A stretch of DNA of 35,489 bases. It comes from Homoserinimonas sp. (GTDB lineage: Bacteria; Actinomycetota; Actinomycetes; Actinomycetales; Microbacteriaceae). The position numbers and the translations under genes are program-made. Below the pieces are notes generated by a model. It was not told the DNA's origin. It searched no databases and saw only the letters and a list, made by a program, of their open reading frames with translations. This document shows, piece after piece, positions 9,020 to 17,700 of this stretch. Location: assembly GCA_025464755.1 (NCBI GenBank), contig JAODMI010000093.1, forward strand, positions 1-35,489. The letters are read 5' to 3'. The first letter of the stretch is position 1. Every line of letters starts with the position of its first letter.

Positions 9020-10563
9020 AGAACCCGCAGCTCAACCGCGCAAACGAAGAAGGTTCAGCGCTTGTAGCCGTGATCGCAGTGATGCTGGTGGGGTTGCTGA
9101 TCACTACCGTCATCATGACGTCCGTTGTCGGCGCGGTCGGCTACACCTCGGTGGCTCGCGCCGGTGTGCAGTCGCAAGCCTCTGCAGACGCTGGCATCGC
9201 CGCCGCGCGAGTGGGTCTAATGACGGGGACGTGTGCGGCGAAGTCGGGCCTCTACGCAAGTGCTGCAGGCGAAGTGCCACAGTACCGTGCGGTCATTTAC
9301 CAGTCGACGGCAGGAGCGTGGGTGCAGGGTTGCCCAGCTTCCTCCGCCGTCCCGGTAAAAATTGTCGCCGATGGCTCAGCCCAATCGATCGGGGTTGCCG
9401 GTAGATCCGCCAATGACGGCAGCCGTGTCGAAGCAATTTTTGCCGCGGCACCGCTTGTCACCACGATCACCCCGTCCGGGCCTGCCATCTACTCCTATTC
9501 CTCCACCGGCTTCGGTGGATCCGGCACCTTATCCAGTGTCAGCGGATCTGTTCCCAGCGTGATGGTGCGGCACGGGGATGTGGTGTGCAACGGCTCCAGC
9601 AGCGGCGCGGACAACTTTGTTGTCGCTGACGGTACGTTGAGTGTGGACGGATCATGCAAGGTGCGCGGCAGCATTTGGTCATCCGGCAAGACGACACTGA
9701 CTGGTTCAGCGGATATCGGCGGAAACGTCGTGTCCTCGGGCCTGTCGATGGAAGGCAGCGCGAAAGTCGGGGGAAGCGCGTGGTCCATCGGGCAGGCAGA
9801 CATGCCAGGCAGCAGCCATATCGTGGGAACCCTGAGCGCTACAAAACTTGTGATGTCAGGCAGCGCGAAAATTAGTGGCAACGTGTGGTCACCGACGGCT
9901 CCCACACAGTCGGGCTCCGCTGCAATCTTGGGGCAGTACCTCACCGGAACAGGCCCTCAGCCCATCTCGGCTCCCACGGTGCCTGATTGGGTTGACTTCG
10001 CCTACAAGGCGTCCGACTGGACAGGTTTCACAGAGAAAGTGATTTCCGGCAGCTGCGATGTTGCAGTCCTGCAGGCCGCCATCAGCACCTTAGCCGGCGC
10101 TAAAGGAGTCATTGATGCACGCGCCTGCACCGGCGGGCTCAGTATCGGCGGCAGCAGCGATGTTGCCTTCACCAATGACCTCGTCATCGTCGCAAATAAG
10201 TTCGATTTTGGCGGCAGCGGCAGCCTCACCTCCACAGCAAATGCAAGGTTATGGTTGATCACCCCCGATGACAGCGACGACGATCTCCCTACCTGCCCGG
10301 TGGGTGCAGACTTCAGTGTCGGCGGGAGCTTTAGCCTCGGCTCAACAGTTTCGGCCATGATTTATACGCCGTGTTCTGTGAGCATGGCCTCATCCACGCA
10401 ATGGAGGGGACAGGTGTTCGCCGGCAAAACCTCGATGGGCGGATCCTCGAAGCTGGCGTACGTTGCGATGGGGTTACCCGGTGTCGACTTGAGTGATGGA
10501 GTGCTGGCCTCCACTGGCGGGGCAGAGCGACCACTGCAATCCATGCGCGACCTAGTTGGCTGA
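9010..10563 (+). CDS. PilX-like pilus-associated protein with beta-solenoid/bactofilin-like repeats
   Basis: N-terminal NEEGSALVAVIAVMLVGLLITTVIM helix; repeated GSAxIxGxVWSxG units in the C-terminal half; overlaps the previous gene by 10 bp. Confidence 0.7.
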   Translation: MLLKNPQLNRANEEGSALVAVIAVMLVGLLITTVIMTSVVGAVGYTSVARAGVQSQASADAGIAAARVGLMTGTCAAKSGLYASAAGEVPQYRAVIYQSTAGAWVQGCPASSAVPVKIVADGSAQSIGVAGRSANDGSRVEAIFAAAPLVTTITPSGPAIYSYSSTGFGGSGTLSSVSGSVPSVMVRHGDVVCNGSSSGADNFVVADGTLSVDGSCKVRGSIWSSGKTTLTGSADIGGNVVSSGLSMEGSAKVGGSAWSIGQADMPGSSHIVGTLSATKLVMSGSAKISGNVWSPTAPTQSGSAAILGQYLTGTGPQPISAPTVPDWVDFAYKASDWTGFTEKVISGSCDVAVLQAAISTLAGAKGVIDARACTGGLSIGGSSDVAFTNDLVIVANKFDFGGSGSLTSTANARLWLITPDDSDDDLPTCPVGADFSVGGSFSLGSTVSAMIYTPCSVSMASSTQWRGQVFAGKTSMGGSSKLAYVAMGLPGVDLSDGVLASTGGAERPLQSMRDLVG

Positions 10564-11399
10564 TGTTTACTAGTCCCGTTGTGATCGCTGCAGTCTCCGG
10601 CGCAGTCGTGTTCGGCCTCCTCATCGGTTCGTTCCTCAACGTCGTCGTCTGGCGATTGCCTCGCGGCCAATCGCTGAACCATCCGGGCAGCCGCTGCCCC
10701 GGCTGCGGCCACGCCATCCGGTGGTACGACAACATTCCGGTGCTTTCATGGCTCATCCTGCACGGTAAGTGCCGCGACTGTGCATCGCGGATCTCAGTGA
10801 GGTACCCTGCCGTTGAATTGGCGACTGCGCTGTGCTTCGGAACAGTCGCGTGGTGGTGGATTGCAAAAATCTCGATCAGCGGCATGGGCTTGGTCAGCGG
10901 GATTTTCGCGCTGATCGCCTTCCTTTATCTGGCCGCAATCTCGATCGCGCTCGCTCTGATTGACCTCGGCACCCACAAGCTGCCGAACAAGATCGTTCTG
11001 CCGGCTTACCTTGTCGGTGGCGCTCTGCTGGCGGCGTCCAGCATCCTGCAGTCAGATTTCGCTGCCCTTGCTCGTGCTGGCACCGGCATGGCCGCCATGT
11101 TCCTTGCCTACTTTTTGATGGCGGTCGCCTACCCCGGTGGTATGGGGTTCGGTGACGTGAAACTTGCTGGCGTACTGGGTCTGTATCTGGCGTGGCTGGG
11201 TTGGGGCGAATTGATCGTCGGCACCTTCGCCGCATTCGTACTCGGCGGCATCTACGCGGCCGTCTTGCTCGTGCTGCGTAAGGCGAACCGTAAAAGCGGC
11301 ATCCCTTTCGGACCATGGATGCTCGCCGGGGCCTGGGTCGGGGTATTTTTAGGAGGCAGCATTTGGCGCGGCTACCTGAAATTGGTCGGGGTGGGGTAG
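10563..11399 (+). CDS. pilD: Prepilin peptidase (A24 family, PilD)
   Basis: GSFLNVVVWRLPRG, CPGCGH...CRDC zinc motif, GxGD motif (GMGFGDVKL); TGATG coupling. Confidence 0.93.
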   Translation: MFTSPVVIAAVSGAVVFGLLIGSFLNVVVWRLPRGQSLNHPGSRCPGCGHAIRWYDNIPVLSWLILHGKCRDCASRISVRYPAVELATALCFGTVAWWWIAKISISGMGLVSGIFALIAFLYLAAISIALALIDLGTHKLPNKIVLPAYLVGGALLAASSILQSDFAALARAGTGMAAMFLAYFLMAVAYPGGMGFGDVKLAGVLGLYLAWLGWGELIVGTFAAFVLGGIYAAVLLVLRKANRKSGIPFGPWMLAGAWVGVFLGGSIWRGYLKLVGVG

Positions 11400-11433
11400 T
11401 GGCAGCGCCGCATATACCGGGGAAGGGCACATT

Positions 11434-12483
11434 GTGGCCAAAAGAGTAGTGGGCGTGGATATTGGCAATTCGTGGATTCGCGCCGTCGAGGTGGCGGATG
11501 CTGCGGGCCCACGCCCGACGGTCGAGCGCTACCACCGGGTGCCGCTCGCCGACGATGCCGCACGCAGCGGTGACGTACTCGATGTGCACACTGTTGCCGA
11601 CGCGCTGAAACGTCTCTGGGCTGACGCTGGGTTCAAAAGCAAAGATGTGGCGCTTGGGATGGGTAACCAACGGGTATTGGCGCGGGATCTCACCGTGCCC
11701 AAGATGAGTCTCAAACACATTCGCGAGTCCCTGCCCTTCCAAGTGCAGGAGATGTTGCCTGTCCCGGTCGCTGAAGCTCTGCTAGATTTCTACCCCATCT
11801 CCGAAGGGGTGGGCGAAAACGGGAGTCCAGTCATCAACGGCTTACTTGTCGCCGCTGTGAAGGAAGCGGTGATGGCCAACGTCAGCGCTGTCCAAGCGGC
11901 CGGGTTGAACCCCGTTGACGTCGATTTGATCCCGTTCGCGCTCAGCCGCGTGCACCTGCGTGGCAAAGACGTACGCGGCACCGTTGCCATGATTGATGTC
12001 GGCTCGACAACGACGAACGTCGTCATCACCATCAATGGAGTTCCCCAATTCGTGCGCATCATCCCGGCAGGGGGTGACGACCTGGGCAGGGCCCTAACAT
12101 CGCATCTGGGTGTCAGTGTGGCAGAGGCGGAACACCTCAAACGCACTATCGGTCTGCGAACGGCCGGTGTTCCCGCCGAGTTCCGGCCCGCAGTCGAAGT
12201 GATGTACCAGGCAACGGGTCAGCTGCTTAACGCTTTGCGCAATACGTTGAGCTTCTTCGTCAGCTCACACCCGAACGACCCCATCGTCGCCGTGCTACTC
12301 ACCGGTGGCGGCTCGAAACTTCCGGGTTTCGTCGCGGCACTGGGCGAGCTGATCCGCGTGCCGGTTTCCCTCGATGACGGATTTGGCGGCATCCGCGTGT
12401 CACGCACCGCAGGCGCCTCGCACGATGTCGACCGCGACGGCATGACGCTTGCGCTTGGGCTTGCGCTGGGGAGCAAGGCATGA
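11434..12483 (+). CDS. pilM: Type IV pilus assembly protein PilM
   Basis: Actin-like fold motifs VVGVDIGNSWIRAVEV, MIDVGSTTTNVVI, VLLTGGGSKLPG; GTG start. Confidence 0.9.
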   Translation: MAKRVVGVDIGNSWIRAVEVADAAGPRPTVERYHRVPLADDAARSGDVLDVHTVADALKRLWADAGFKSKDVALGMGNQRVLARDLTVPKMSLKHIRESLPFQVQEMLPVPVAEALLDFYPISEGVGENGSPVINGLLVAAVKEAVMANVSAVQAAGLNPVDVDLIPFALSRVHLRGKDVRGTVAMIDVGSTTTNVVITINGVPQFVRIIPAGGDDLGRALTSHLGVSVAEAEHLKRTIGLRTAGVPAEFRPAVEVMYQATGQLLNALRNTLSFFVSSHPNDPIVAVLLTGGGSKLPGFVAALGELIRVPVSLDDGFGGIRVSRTAGASHDVDRDGMTLALGLALGSKA

Positions 12484-13160
12484 ACATCGGCCGACGTGAA
12501 CCTGCGATCGTCATTGGCGGTGTCCCCCGTATCGACTTTCTGCCGCCAGAGATCAAAGCGAAGAAGGAGGGTCGCCGCACTCGGCGTTATCTGACCGCGG
12601 CGGTGGGTTGTGTCGCGGTCTTGTGCCTTATCGCCTACGTGTGTGCCACGACGCTCGCCGCTGATGCGCAGTCGGACCTGGCGGATGCCCAACAACGAAG
12701 TCAAATCCTCCTCACTCAGCAAGGTGAATTTATTGAGGTGCGGGCAATCGCAAGCGAAGTAGCTACCGCCGGCGACGCTCTCAAGGTGGGATCAGCTACC
12801 GAGATTTTGTGGTTCCCCTACCTGCAACAAGTGCACTCGACTTTGCCCGCTGGCATGGCGGTCACCACCTTCGCGGTGGATTCGCAAAGCGCACTCGAGG
12901 CGACACCGCTGCCCAGCACTCTGTTGCAGGGGCCGCGCGTCGCCACCATCGGGCTCACCGCGACGAGTCCCGGCTACGCGGAGATCGAGGTGTGGCTGAC
13001 CAACCTGCGAAGCCTTACCGGCTTCGCAGATGCCACCGTCTCCTCAATAGCGTTGGAGGAAGGCACCTACGTCGCCATGGTGACTCTCAACGTCAATGCG
13101 GACGCATTCGAGCGACGTTTCTTCGAGGCGTCCGCTGCACCAACCGACACGGAGGAGTGA
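12480..13160 (+). CDS. pilN: PilN-like type IV pilus assembly protein
   Basis: IDFLPPEI motif followed by a single TM segment, position between PilM and PilO, ATGA overlap. Confidence 0.75.
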   Translation: MNIGRREPAIVIGGVPRIDFLPPEIKAKKEGRRTRRYLTAAVGCVAVLCLIAYVCATTLAADAQSDLADAQQRSQILLTQQGEFIEVRAIASEVATAGDALKVGSATEILWFPYLQQVHSTLPAGMAVTTFAVDSQSALEATPLPSTLLQGPRVATIGLTATSPGYAEIEVWLTNLRSLTGFADATVSSIALEEGTYVAMVTLNVNADAFERRFFEASAAPTDTEE

Positions 13161-13162
13161 TC

Positions 13163-13828
13163 ATGAACTCCAACAAAATCTGGACATTCGGCTCGATTGT
13201 TGCCATCGTCACACTCATCCTCGGAACATGGTTCCTGAGCGTATCGCCGCGACTGGCGGAGATGAGCACCGCACATGACTCTCGCCTGTCAGCGGACGCG
13301 CAAAACGCAGAACTTGAGAACGCGCTGGCAGCGCTCGAAGATCAGTACGACGAGATGGCTACACTCGAAAGCCAGCTCGCTGACGTGCGCATCGCTGTGC
13401 CAGATGACGCCGCGCTACCCGCTCTCATCGACCAGCTCAACCAGCGGGCGAACGCTAATGGGGTCGTCATAACCTCGATGACGGTCAGCGACGCGGAACC
13501 GTATGTGCCGGCGGCGGATGTTTCGTCGGACGCAGAGCTTTCAGCGGCATCAGCCAGCGTGACGGCGGACAACTTTCTCACGATGAACATTGGGCTGACC
13601 CTCAGCGGTGCCTATGGGCCCGTCATGCAGTTCATCGCTGACGTGCAGCAGGGAGAGCGCTTGTTCCTTGTGCACGACCTCGCCCTCACCGAAGGCACGA
13701 TGCAGGCGGACGCCCCAGTTGTTATCGTTGCCACCGGCCAGGTGTTCGTGCTGCTTGACGAGGCGACGGTGGCGGCCAATCGCACGGTGGCCCCACCGGT
13801 GGAGGCTGAGGCGCCGCCCGCTGAATAA
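13163..13828 (+). CDS. pilO: PilO-like type IV pilus assembly protein
   Basis: N-terminal TM, coiled coil, IAVPDDAALPALIDQLNQRANANGVVITSM typical of PilO; start at 13163. Confidence 0.75.
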   Translation: MNSNKIWTFGSIVAIVTLILGTWFLSVSPRLAEMSTAHDSRLSADAQNAELENALAALEDQYDEMATLESQLADVRIAVPDDAALPALIDQLNQRANANGVVITSMTVSDAEPYVPAADVSSDAELSAASASVTADNFLTMNIGLTLSGAYGPVMQFIADVQQGERLFLVHDLALTEGTMQADAPVVIVATGQVFVLLDEATVAANRTVAPPVEAEAPPAE

Positions 13829-13960
13829 GCGCGCGTGGTCGATCAGCGGAAATCGCCTGGGCGAGCGCGTCACCCCCGGAGCTCGGTGGGACCATTCACT
13901 GGCGCTCGGCTCTAGCTGGCTCAGCCTGCCTGCAGCCTCAACGTGGACGCCGGTGGGGCA

Positions 13961-14635
13961 TCAGAGATAGGCCGCAACCGCAGCCACCCAGCATCCGCCG
14001 ATCACTACGGCGAACAGGGCGAGCCACACAACTGACGGTACCCCGGTGCGGCGATATAGCAGGTATGCATCCGATGTGGTCAATTGCCCGCGTCGTTTCG
14101 TATGCACACCGATCACCGTTGCCAGTCCCCGTATCGAACCGAGAAGCAGCGCTATGCCGACAATCAGCAACGCGTGGCTTTGCACCTCTGCGGTCGCGTA
14201 AAACCACAGCACGGCGCTGAGCGCTACTGACGCGAGTACGACGAGGATGCCGACGAGATTGCGGATAACGAGAACGGTCAACAGGAGCGCGACCCCTCCG
14301 GTGAAAAGTGCGATGGCGACGTACCCGTGAAACACGCTCCACAACTGGGCGGCCCCAACGATTGCCGGGGCGGGGTAGCCCATGGCGCCACTGATGATGG
14401 TGCCGAGAACCCCACGACCGCTACTCAGTGCATCACCGGAGTGGTTGCGGTGAATGCGGATGCCGTGCACTACCCGACCGGTCAGGAGGGCGGCTAAGGC
14501 GTGGCCGAGCTCGTGCACCAGGGTGGTGAAGAGCCCAAAGTACTGCCAGGTGGCGCGCGGAATGCTCAGCGCTGCAGCGATGGCCAAGATGAGCAGAAGG
14601 GTGTGCGGGGGTACATCGAGGGGGTCTGCGCGCAT
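13961..14635 (-). CDS. M50 (M50B-like) family membrane metallopeptidase
   Basis: HELGH zinc motif in TTLVHELGHALAALLTGR, multiple TM segments; start MRADPLDV preferred because the longer ORF start (14746) falls in a terminator palindrome. Confidence 0.8.
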   Translation of the reverse strand: MRADPLDVPPHTLLLILAIAAALSIPRATWQYFGLFTTLVHELGHALAALLTGRVVHGIRIHRNHSGDALSSGRGVLGTIISGAMGYPAPAIVGAAQLWSVFHGYVAIALFTGGVALLLTVLVIRNLVGILVVLASVALSAVLWFYATAEVQSHALLIVGIALLLGSIRGLATVIGVHTKRRGQLTTSDAYLLYRRTGVPSVVWLALFAVVIGGCWVAAVAAYL

Positions 14636-14730
14636 GAGAAGCGACGGCCAGTCGAAGTCGAAAAGTGGAGTGCTGATGCTTCCAGTGTGCCAGGCGGCCC
14701 GGGCTTTGCAGAGACAGAGAACACCGCTGG

Positions 14731-14772
14731 TCGAGCTTGTCGGCACTTTCGTGAATATTTCGACAAGCTCGA
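14731..14772 (-). terminator. Perfect 12-bp inverted repeat (tcgagcttgtcg / cgacaagctcga)
   Basis: Directly downstream of the minus-strand gene ending at 14783; resembles the dispersed GGTTTCGACAAGCTC-type palindromes of Microbacteriaceae. Confidence 0.7.
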
Positions 14773-14782
14773 GCAGCAGGTG

Positions 14783-17700
14783 TTATGTCACGACCGCGGT
14801 TAGTGCGAATGTCTTGTTCGGTGTTGCGCGATAATTCGATACCACCTGTGCACTGATCACGTTGAGACCTTCTGCGAGGGCCGAAGCAGGTACATCAATC
14901 GTGACCGCATTTGCGGGCGCCGTTGCCGTTGCCGTGCTTCGGGCGCTGATCGCGTACGTGTTGTGGCCAATTGGGCCGTCGGAGATATTCGACCGACCGA
15001 CTTCGACGCCGTTGACGTAGATGACGATCCCGTCATCAGCCCGCGTCGTCAAACGCACTCCACCGGCCGGCAGCTGGCCTGTCGGTATGGTGAACGAGTG
15101 ACGGAAGTACACAGCAAGAGGTTTTGGTGTCACCGTCGTCGTGATTTCGGTACCGAGCCCGGTGGTTCCCCAGCCGAGAACACTTGCACCGGTTGGCCAT
15201 ACTGTTGAGTTGAAGCCTGATGACGCCCATTCGGCTGCGGGTGCATCCGCCTGGATCAGGTATGACCAGGTCGAATCATTAGCGACGAGAAGCGTCCCGG
15301 ACGGGAGGCCAGCAGGGGGGTCAGCCGGTGGGTCGGCCGGCGCGGTCCCGTCCATCGATGCCTTGGCCGTCAGCTCGAAGCTGGCGCTCGGGGTGGTGCG
15401 GTAGTTCAGGTGAACCTCCGCCGCGATGACGTTGTTACCGTTTCTGAACGCCGACCCTGGAATGGTGATCGTCACAGGGTTGGAGACCGCACTACTTGCC
15501 GTGACGGCAGCATTTGCGTAGGTGCTGAAGCTGATCGCGCCTGCGGAGATGTTGCGCCGCGCTACTTCCACTCCGTTCACGTAGACAGCGATGCCATCGT
15601 CGGCTCGGGTCGTGAGGGTTACCGTTCCGAGCTTGCTCGCATCCGTCACTGCAACAGACCGCGAGTAGTAAGTGGCAACCGGCCTGGGCGAAGGCGCCGT
15701 CAGCGTGGTGCCGAGGTTGGCATGTCCAAAACCGATCGGTGCCTTCCCGGTGGACCAGGTACTGGAATCGAAGGCGACGGTGTTCCAGTCAGCGGGGGGT
15801 GCCGTGACAGCCTCACGGTAACGCCAATGCGATCCAGCTGCCACAAGTTCACCGGCCGGAGGCGGGGGATCGACCGGTGCGGTGATGCTGACAGATGTCG
15901 TGCTGGCAGAGAGGTTGCCTCCGGCGTCGGCTGCTCTGATGAAATACTTCGTCTCCGGAGTTGCCTCAGGCAAGGTGATCGTCCGTGCCGTCGTTGTCGC
16001 CACGACTCTGTCGTTTCGCAGCACCTGGTATTCGACTATGCCGGAGTCATCGGTTGAGCTTGCCCAGTTCAGCACTACGCCGGATGGAGATGAGCTTGCC
16101 GTCAACCGTGATGGGGAGGTCGGTGCGCTCGAGTCGCGGCGATCGAAGCGCACGAATCCGCCGGACCACTGCTTGAGGAAACCGGTCCTCACTGAAGCGG
16201 TGAAAGCGCCGCCGGTCCACAATTTTCCGGTGGAGTCGGTTATTTGTGCCCAGCTTCCCGCGCCGGCCCTGCTGCTGAGGATCGGGCTGAAGTCGGGAAG
16301 CGTCAAACCCGTCGCGTGGTCCCAGGCGCCAACGGACTCTATCTTGGTGGCGCTGGTCCAGGTAGTGCCAACATTGTTTATGTTGGTCCACTGTGTTGCG
16401 TTCTCGTACTGTGTGTTGTTGCAGTGGCAACCGCCGTAGATGGTCTGCCCGTCGGCAGAGATCGCCTGGAAGTCGCCGTTCGGGTTGCCTATATTGGTAC
16501 TGAGATTTGCGAACGTGTTGCGGTCGTAGCTGTACAGCTGATGCTGGGAGCCGCCGATCCACACTTTCGATCCGACCTCAAGTACAGCCTGTTGATAGCC
16601 CCGCCCACCTACTTCGGTTGCCAGGAGCATATTCCACGGCAGAGCTGTTCCATCGGACGTGCGGATGGCGGCGCCTTTGTTGGTGCGCGTCGTCTGCTTC
16701 GAGGTGTTGAAGAAACCGCCGAAGTACGTTTGATCGCCTTGCGCGGAAGCATCGACGGCCACGACGGTTCCATTGAATTCCGGGTTGAAGGCGGTATCGG
16801 GCTGCCCTGTTATTGCGTTGACTCGCGCGCCATTGCGCATGTATCGCTCGCGGGTGTCACCGTTCCAGGTGAAGTGAGTGAAAGTCCCGCCGATGTAAAG
16901 CCAACTGCCCTGCACATCAAGCCCCCGCACGGTGACGGCGCCACCACTTACACGGTTAACCATCTGGGTGCTAAATCCGGCGATCGTCGCCCCCGTAGTG
17001 GGGTGGAGTGCTACCAGGCTGGTTCGCGCCTCTCCGTTGACCTCGGTGAAGTACCCACCAGCGGCAATGTTGCCGTTCGGAAGCACGGTGAGGGCCTTGA
17101 CCTGGTTATTCAGTACGGGGCGGAACGATGTGATCAGTTCGCCGGTCGCGACGCTGAAGGCGGCCAGGTAAGGCTGTGCCACGCTACCCGTTCCTGTTGA
17201 TGTGCGCTGTGCAGAGGTGAAGTTGCCACCGACGTACATGACGCCGTGTGCTTCTGCAAACGCGGAGACCTCGTTGCTGCCTTCGATCGACTGTGAGCCG
17301 GCGCCGATTCCCGTAACGCCCCAAGTTGTGGGTTCTGCGAAGCTGTCGGCGAGAACTCGCTGCTCCACCTTGGGCGTACCCCCATCCGCTATGGCGGTGA
17401 AGATAGTGGATGAGATCAAGGTGGGGCGTAGAAAAACCTGCGTGAATGGGCGTGGGTTCCGGGCGGTTGCAGTGGGTGCCCAGATGTAGCTGGTGTCAGA
17501 AGCTGAACCGCGTGAGTCTCGACCGTATCCGAAACCGGCTACCCAGCCTTGTTGCGCGCCGTTTATGGTCTCCACTCGTGTGAGCAGGGTGCCCGAACCG
17601 AAGGAAGTGGTGGTTCCGCCGGTGCCGGTCAGGTCGCCGATAGTCCAGTTCGCCACCCGTTGGAGGTTGTTGAACTGCCACGTCCAATCCACTCGAGGTG

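Noticed and set aside
10894-11742. 282-aa minus-strand ORF across pilD/pilM
   Set aside because: Antisense to two well-supported genes; Arg-rich shadow ORF
12809-13162. N-terminal extension of the pilO ORF (339-aa version)
   Set aside because: Overlaps pilN in another frame; the true PilO N-terminus with TM begins at 13163
16244-17200. 318-aa plus-strand ORF
   Set aside because: Antisense to the large fibrinogen-like protein gene; Cys/Arg-rich, low-plausibility composition
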